From JAQVOO01 sp964524755 (GTDB taxonomy: Bacteria; Spirochaetota; Spirochaetia; Sphaerochaetales; Sphaerochaetaceae): 47,026 nucleotides of DNA. How positions within the stretch are numbered: position 1 is the first letter of the stretch; each line of letters opens with the position of its first letter. Positions 43,763 through 47,026 of this stretch are shown in pieces. Location of the stretch: the NCBI GenBank assembly GCA_964524755.1, contig CAZGDR010000005.1, positions 1 through 47,026 of the forward strand, given 5' to 3'. The notes beneath the pieces were generated by a model. That model was not told the DNA's origin. It saw only the letters and a program-made list of their open reading frames with translations, and ran no database searches. A program made the translations under genes and the position numbers.

Positions 43763-45058
43763 TCATTCGTGTGTGAAGACCTCATGTGCAGCTTGGTATA
43801 CGATTCGTATTAAATCTTCGACATGCTCCACATCTATACTGGAGAAGGCTAGGCGTAGGTAGAGGTTCTTAATTGAGATAGTCCCCACTCCGTAGGTGTT
43901 GAGTAAATGCACGCGGAGTTTTTCAGCATCCCCAGCACATACAAAAGCCATGAAATATCCTGAATTAAAAGGGAGAGGGGTCAGGAGGGTATGTGCGGAG
44001 TATTGGGCGAGGGTTTTCTTTATCAGATGGTATCTTAGTTCAATTAAGGCTATTCCAGCCTTTTTTTCCTGCTCGTAGGAATTGCTCTGCATAGCCTTTA
44101 AAAGAATACTTTGAGCCGGTTTTGAGCAAGAAGAAATATTGCTTCTAATCACTCCCATGGTCTTTTTCACCAAGGCTTCATATTGAGCCTCGGTCATGCC
44201 TTTGTTGTTGTAGGTCAGAAAGCCCACTCTAAATCCCCATACCATATCTTCTTTCGTTGCCGCATCGCCTTTGATGGCGAGGATGTTTTCATGGGCATCG
44301 CAAAGAAGTGAGAATAATGATTCACGACAGAGGTTATCTTCAAAGAAAAGTCCAAAATAGGCATCATCTATAAATAATAATAGTTTTTTTCCGTGCTCAG
44401 CTTTATCGATTAACATTGAAACTAGGCTAGTTGCTTCATCTTTGGTAAGAGAATAACCGGTAGGATTATTAGGAAAATTCAACATCAGGCCCACTTTTGG
44501 TTCCTCAATTGCATCGATAGTCGCTGCGAGACCTTTAATATTTAACATTCCTTGGTCAAAGAGGGGAAACGAAATTTGTCTAGCTTGGCATTGTTCTGTG
44601 AAGATTAGGTTATAATTTCCCCAAAACATATCAGGCACAATAATAGGTTGGTCTTTATCTAAAAATAATGTGGCCATGACACTTAACGCATGTGTCAAAC
44701 CAGCGGTGACAATGGGAAGGCTGGTTCGTTTCCCTGCCATTGAAGGATTTTTTTTGATCATTTCCTCTAGCCAGAGTTTTCTCAATTGTAGCTCGCCTGC
44801 TGTCGGAGCATAGGGGAATACCTCATTTATGGCTACATCATCAGCAAATTGTGACAATATTGAGGGGATATACATCGCATTGCCGTGGTCTGTGGCAATA
44901 CCAATAGTTGCGTTATAGAGATGAGCTTTTTGCTTTGCTTCAGCCGATTGGCTAATAATACCTTTAGGAAAATATATCCGTCGGCCATAATCTGTGAGCA
45001 TGTGCATAACTAGGCTTTCGGCCAAAATATCATTGAGTTCTTTTGCCAATGGATTCAT
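43763..45058 (-). CDS. PLP-dependent aminotransferase, class I/II
   Basis: About 431 residues of fold-type I. NFPNNPTGYSL, DDAYFGLFF and the probable Schiff-base Lys in GDAATKEDMVWGFRVG are visible, with the C-terminal Arg in NLYLRLAFSS for the substrate carboxylate. It transfers amino groups between amino and keto acids; the exact substrate cannot be told. Start ATG (MNPLAKEL) has AAGGAG eight bases upstream. Convergent with the binding-protein gene and monocistronic. Confidence 0.88.
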   Translation of the reverse strand: MNPLAKELNDILAESLVMHMLTDYGRRIYFPKGIISQSAEAKQKAHLYNATIGIATDHGNAMYIPSILSQFADDVAINEVFPYAPTAGELQLRKLWLEEMIKKNPSMAGKRTSLPIVTAGLTHALSVMATLFLDKDQPIIVPDMFWGNYNLIFTEQCQARQISFPLFDQGMLNIKGLAATIDAIEEPKVGLMLNFPNNPTGYSLTKDEATSLVSMLIDKAEHGKKLLLFIDDAYFGLFFEDNLCRESLFSLLCDAHENILAIKGDAATKEDMVWGFRVGFLTYNNKGMTEAQYEALVKKTMGVIRSNISSCSKPAQSILLKAMQSNSYEQEKKAGIALIELRYHLIKKTLAQYSAHTLLTPLPFNSGYFMAFVCAGDAEKLRVHLLNTYGVGTISIKNLYLRLAFSSIDVEHVEDLIRIVYQAAHEVFTHE

Positions 45059-45103
45059 ACGGTCGACTCCTTTTTTGTGCAATTCGAGGAATGTGCTGCT
45101 AGC

Positions 45104-45132
45104 ATCATATCTAGGGGAAGCGATTTAGTGAA
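45104..45132 (-). promoter_or_regulatory. Sigma-70-type promoter of the aminotransferase gene
   Basis: On the minus strand TTCACT, a 17-base spacer and TATGAT. The start would be about 40 nt before the ATG. Confidence 0.5.
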
Positions 45133-45229
45133 GAGAAAAAGGAGTCTTTTTTAAAGAGTTTATCCGCTTCTCATTTCTTCAGAATGGGTATTGTTGACTA
45201 CCTCTATCGGTAAAGGGTATCATTTCGCT

Positions 45230-45970
45230 ATGGGAAAAAGTGGAATTACAACTATTTTATTTGACTTAGATGGGACTTTATTACCCATGGACCAGCATCA
45301 ATTCATGCAAGCCTATATGCAAGCTTTTTCAACAAAATGTACTACACTCGGCCTTGATTGTGAGAAAACATTAAGTGCTTTAGGAGCTGGTTTAACGGCT
45401 ATGATTGGCAATGATGGCACAATGACGAACGAACGGAGATTTTGGGATGTATTCCTTTCTGTTGCAGAGTTGCCATCAGCTGATTTAATTGACAATTTCA
45501 TGGCATTTTATTCGCAAGAGTTCAAAGAGCTACAATCGGTGGCATTCCCAACCCCTCTCTCACGATACATTGTAGAACATGTTCGCTCGAAAGGATTTCG
45601 CACGGTTTTGGCTACGACACCGGTCTTTCCACGACAAGTAACCCTAGAACGTATGAGTTGGGTGAGTCTTGATCAAACTTGTTTTGAACTCATAACTACC
45701 TATGAACATTTTTCGTATGCCAAACCTCATTTAGGGTACTACCAACAAATTCTATCTTTGCTTAAAGTTGATCCTGAAACATGTCTGATGGTGGGCAACG
45801 ATGTTGAAGAAGATCTCGTAGCACAGGATTTGGGGATGCAAACCTACTTGGTGACCGACTGGCTTATTAATTCTAAAAATAAAGATATTTCTAACTACCA
45901 GCAGGGCAGCTTACAAGATTTTTCAACATATGTGCAAAGCCTTGATAATAGAGAAGGAACACAACATTGA
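45230..45970 (+). CDS. HAD-superfamily hydrolase
   Basis: About 246 residues. Motif I FDLDGTLLP carries the nucleophile Asp, motif II is LATTP, Lys is in YAKPHLGYY and motif IV is VGNDVEEDL. A helical cap (about 20-95) follows motif I, so it belongs to the cap-C1 phosphatases. Probably dephosphorylates a small metabolite. Start ATG (MGKSGITT) preferred over a TTG at 45191. The transporter gene overlaps its stop by 4 bp. Confidence 0.87.
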   Translation: MGKSGITTILFDLDGTLLPMDQHQFMQAYMQAFSTKCTTLGLDCEKTLSALGAGLTAMIGNDGTMTNERRFWDVFLSVAELPSADLIDNFMAFYSQEFKELQSVAFPTPLSRYIVEHVRSKGFRTVLATTPVFPRQVTLERMSWVSLDQTCFELITTYEHFSYAKPHLGYYQQILSLLKVDPETCLMVGNDVEEDLVAQDLGMQTYLVTDWLINSKNKDISNYQQGSLQDFSTYVQSLDNREGTQH

Positions 45971-46938
45971 CCGTAGAAAAAAAATCGAAGTTATCCAATC
46001 CATTGTTAGCTACACTGCTCGCTATGTTTTGTACTTTGTTATGGGGTAGTGCCTACCCTGCTATAAAGGTTGGATATGAACTATTTTCGGTCGGCGTAGA
46101 TGATACTGCTGGTAAAATAGCCTTTGCAGGAGTACGCTTTGCGTTATCTGGTCTTATTGTTCTTTTTGTCAGATGGGTATCACAATACTTCAGTAAAGAA
46201 AAGGAAGCTGATAATCGCAGCCAGCAGCATATAAAGACTCTTACCGCTAAGGAATGGGGCCAAATCCTCATGTTAGGATTTGTGCAAACAACGATCCATT
46301 ATTATTTTTTCTATGTGGGAGTTTCTTATTCCACCGGAGCTAAAAGTTCTATTTTAAACTCGACTTCAGTGTTTTTTAGTGCAATTATAGCCCATATATT
46401 TTATGCTAATGACAAACTTACTCTACGCAAGGGAGTAGGTGTTTTAATTGGGTTTATGGGTATAATTTTAGTAAATCTAGAGTCAAATTTCGAATTTTCT
46501 TTTTTGTTCAAGGGTGATGGATTCATCATAATAGCTGCATTATTAATTTCAGGTAGTTATGTATATGCCAAGCGTATGAGTAAAACTATCAGTCCCGTAC
46601 TATTGACTGGATTACAATTACTTTTTGGTGGAACGTTGCTCTTCCTCATTAGTGTACTGATGGGAGCAACCTTCCCCAGAGGTGGTTTTACCGCTTATGT
46701 ATTACTCACCTATATGGCATTACTTTCTGCAGTAGCTTTTTCACTTTGGACCAGTTTACTTAAACATAACCCTGTCAGTTCAATTACAATTTATAATTTT
46801 TTGATTCCAGTATTTGGCACACTATTATCAGCTTTAATTTTGAAAGAATCGGTTTTTAAGTGGCAATACTACATTGCTCTTCCTACAGTAGCTGTGGGGA
46901 TTTACTTGGTGAACAGTAGAAGTAAAAGAAAAGGTTAA
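45967..46938 (+). CDS. EamA/DMT-family transporter
   Basis: 323 residues with ten membrane helices in two EamA repeats (about 10-165 and 180-318). LWGSAYPAIKVGYELF opens the first, and HNPVSSITIYNFLIPVFGTLLSALILKE ends the second, both family hallmarks. Such proteins export amino acids or related metabolites. The start is a TTG overlapping the HAD stop (TTGA), with AAGGA eight bases upstream. Substrate unknown. Confidence 0.9.
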   Translation: MTVEKKSKLSNPLLATLLAMFCTLLWGSAYPAIKVGYELFSVGVDDTAGKIAFAGVRFALSGLIVLFVRWVSQYFSKEKEADNRSQQHIKTLTAKEWGQILMLGFVQTTIHYYFFYVGVSYSTGAKSSILNSTSVFFSAIIAHIFYANDKLTLRKGVGVLIGFMGIILVNLESNFEFSFLFKGDGFIIIAALLISGSYVYAKRMSKTISPVLLTGLQLLFGGTLLFLISVLMGATFPRGGFTAYVLLTYMALLSAVAFSLWTSLLKHNPVSSITIYNFLIPVFGTLLSALILKESVFKWQYYIALPTVAVGIYLVNSRSKRKG

Positions 46939-46971
46939 AAAAAAGTAAGTCGCTGATACCAACGACTTACT
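46937..46971 (-). terminator. Terminator of tRNA-Ala(GGC)
   Basis: On the minus strand a 9-bp stem AGTAAGTCG/CGACTTACT with a 10-base loop is followed by eight T. It lies 3 bp past the tRNA 3' end. Confidence 0.85.
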
Positions 46972-46973
46972 CA

Positions 46974-47026
46974 TGGAGGTAAGGGGAATTGAACCCCTGA
47001 CCTTTTGAATGCCATTCAAACGCTCT
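46974..47026 (-). tRNA. tRNA-Ala (anticodon GGC), 5' part off window
   Basis: The 3' two thirds are seen: D-stem end GAGC, anticodon stem TTTGA/TCAAA with loop ATGGCAT (GGC at 34-36), T-stem AGGGG/CCCCT, and acceptor strand TACCTCC with A73. It shares the acceptor and T-stem with the tRNA at 38385-38458. CCA is not encoded. Confidence 0.88.

Noticed and set aside
38385..47026. Integrated mobile element between two tRNA-Ala genes
   Set aside because: No integrase, transposase, phage or conjugation gene is present; gene content is ordinary metabolism and transport. Kept only as a low-interest observation.
1..47026. CRISPR array, toxin-antitoxin or known anti-phage system
   Set aside because: No regularly spaced repeats, cas genes or recognisable defence gene pairs were seen on either strand.

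Overview
This 47 kb window looks like a chromosomal segment of an anaerobic, fermentative, diderm bacterium, most likely a spirochaete of the Sphaerochaeta/Treponema type. This is inferred from family content, not from a phylogeny. The supporting signs are an LspA lipoprotein signal peptidase, an exported barrel protein ending in aromatic Phe, sugar-type binding proteins starting with a Gly/Ser-rich GKGES-like mature end, a pyruvate formate-lyase pair, and a 2-hydroxyacyl-CoA dehydratase activase system. Two runs of exactly 100 N (17828-17927 and 36954-37053) are scaffold gaps of unknown true size; each interrupts one gene (the Nif3-like gene and adenine deaminase). I see no IS element, integrase, phage gene, CRISPR array or rRNA.

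Layout. 1-8.6 kb (minus): a MarR regulator, two ABC exporter half-transporters forming a heterodimer with one degenerate ATP site, then a double-domain activase and the start of its HgdB-like partner, which runs off the left edge. 8.7-12.3 kb: a phage-shock locus with pspA-pspB-pspC (minus), a divergent pspF-type sigma-54 activator (plus), and a second pspA-pspC pair (minus). Both pspA operons have a textbook -24/-12 promoter, and both have the same upstream inverted repeat about 100-120 bp away, so one activator probably controls both. 12.4-23.3 kb: housekeeping genes, namely rsmI, a SpoU methyltransferase, a MATE exporter, a Lon-like protease, Nif3, lspA, two uncharacterised genes, an esterase, aroE, thiamine pyrophosphokinase and an outer-membrane barrel. 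23.4-31.3 kb: a CBS protein, an AEC transporter, a Crp/Fnr regulator divergent from pflB-pflA with a perfect TGTGA-N6-TCACA site between them, then mgtE and a metallo-beta-lactamase-fold protein. 31.3-38.3 kb (minus): a compact operon of adenine deaminase, an ABC importer (two permeases, ATPase, binding protein) and an M20 amidohydrolase, preceded by an array of TTGCA-containing repeats. 38.4-47 kb: tRNA-Ala(CGC), a GGDEF-EAL protein, a sugar-type ABC importer without its own ATPase, an aminotransferase, a HAD phosphatase, an EamA transporter and a partial tRNA-Ala(GGC).

The most interesting material is the duplicated sigma-54/PspF stress circuit with a visible conserved enhancer motif, the ade-ABC-amidohydrolase operon with its repeat array, and the Crp/Fnr-pfl control region, which combines an N-terminal cysteine cluster, a G9 tract at the presumed transcription start and a perfect palindrome. 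Genes are densely packed. The only long gene-free stretch with no clear content is the 372 bp before mgtE.
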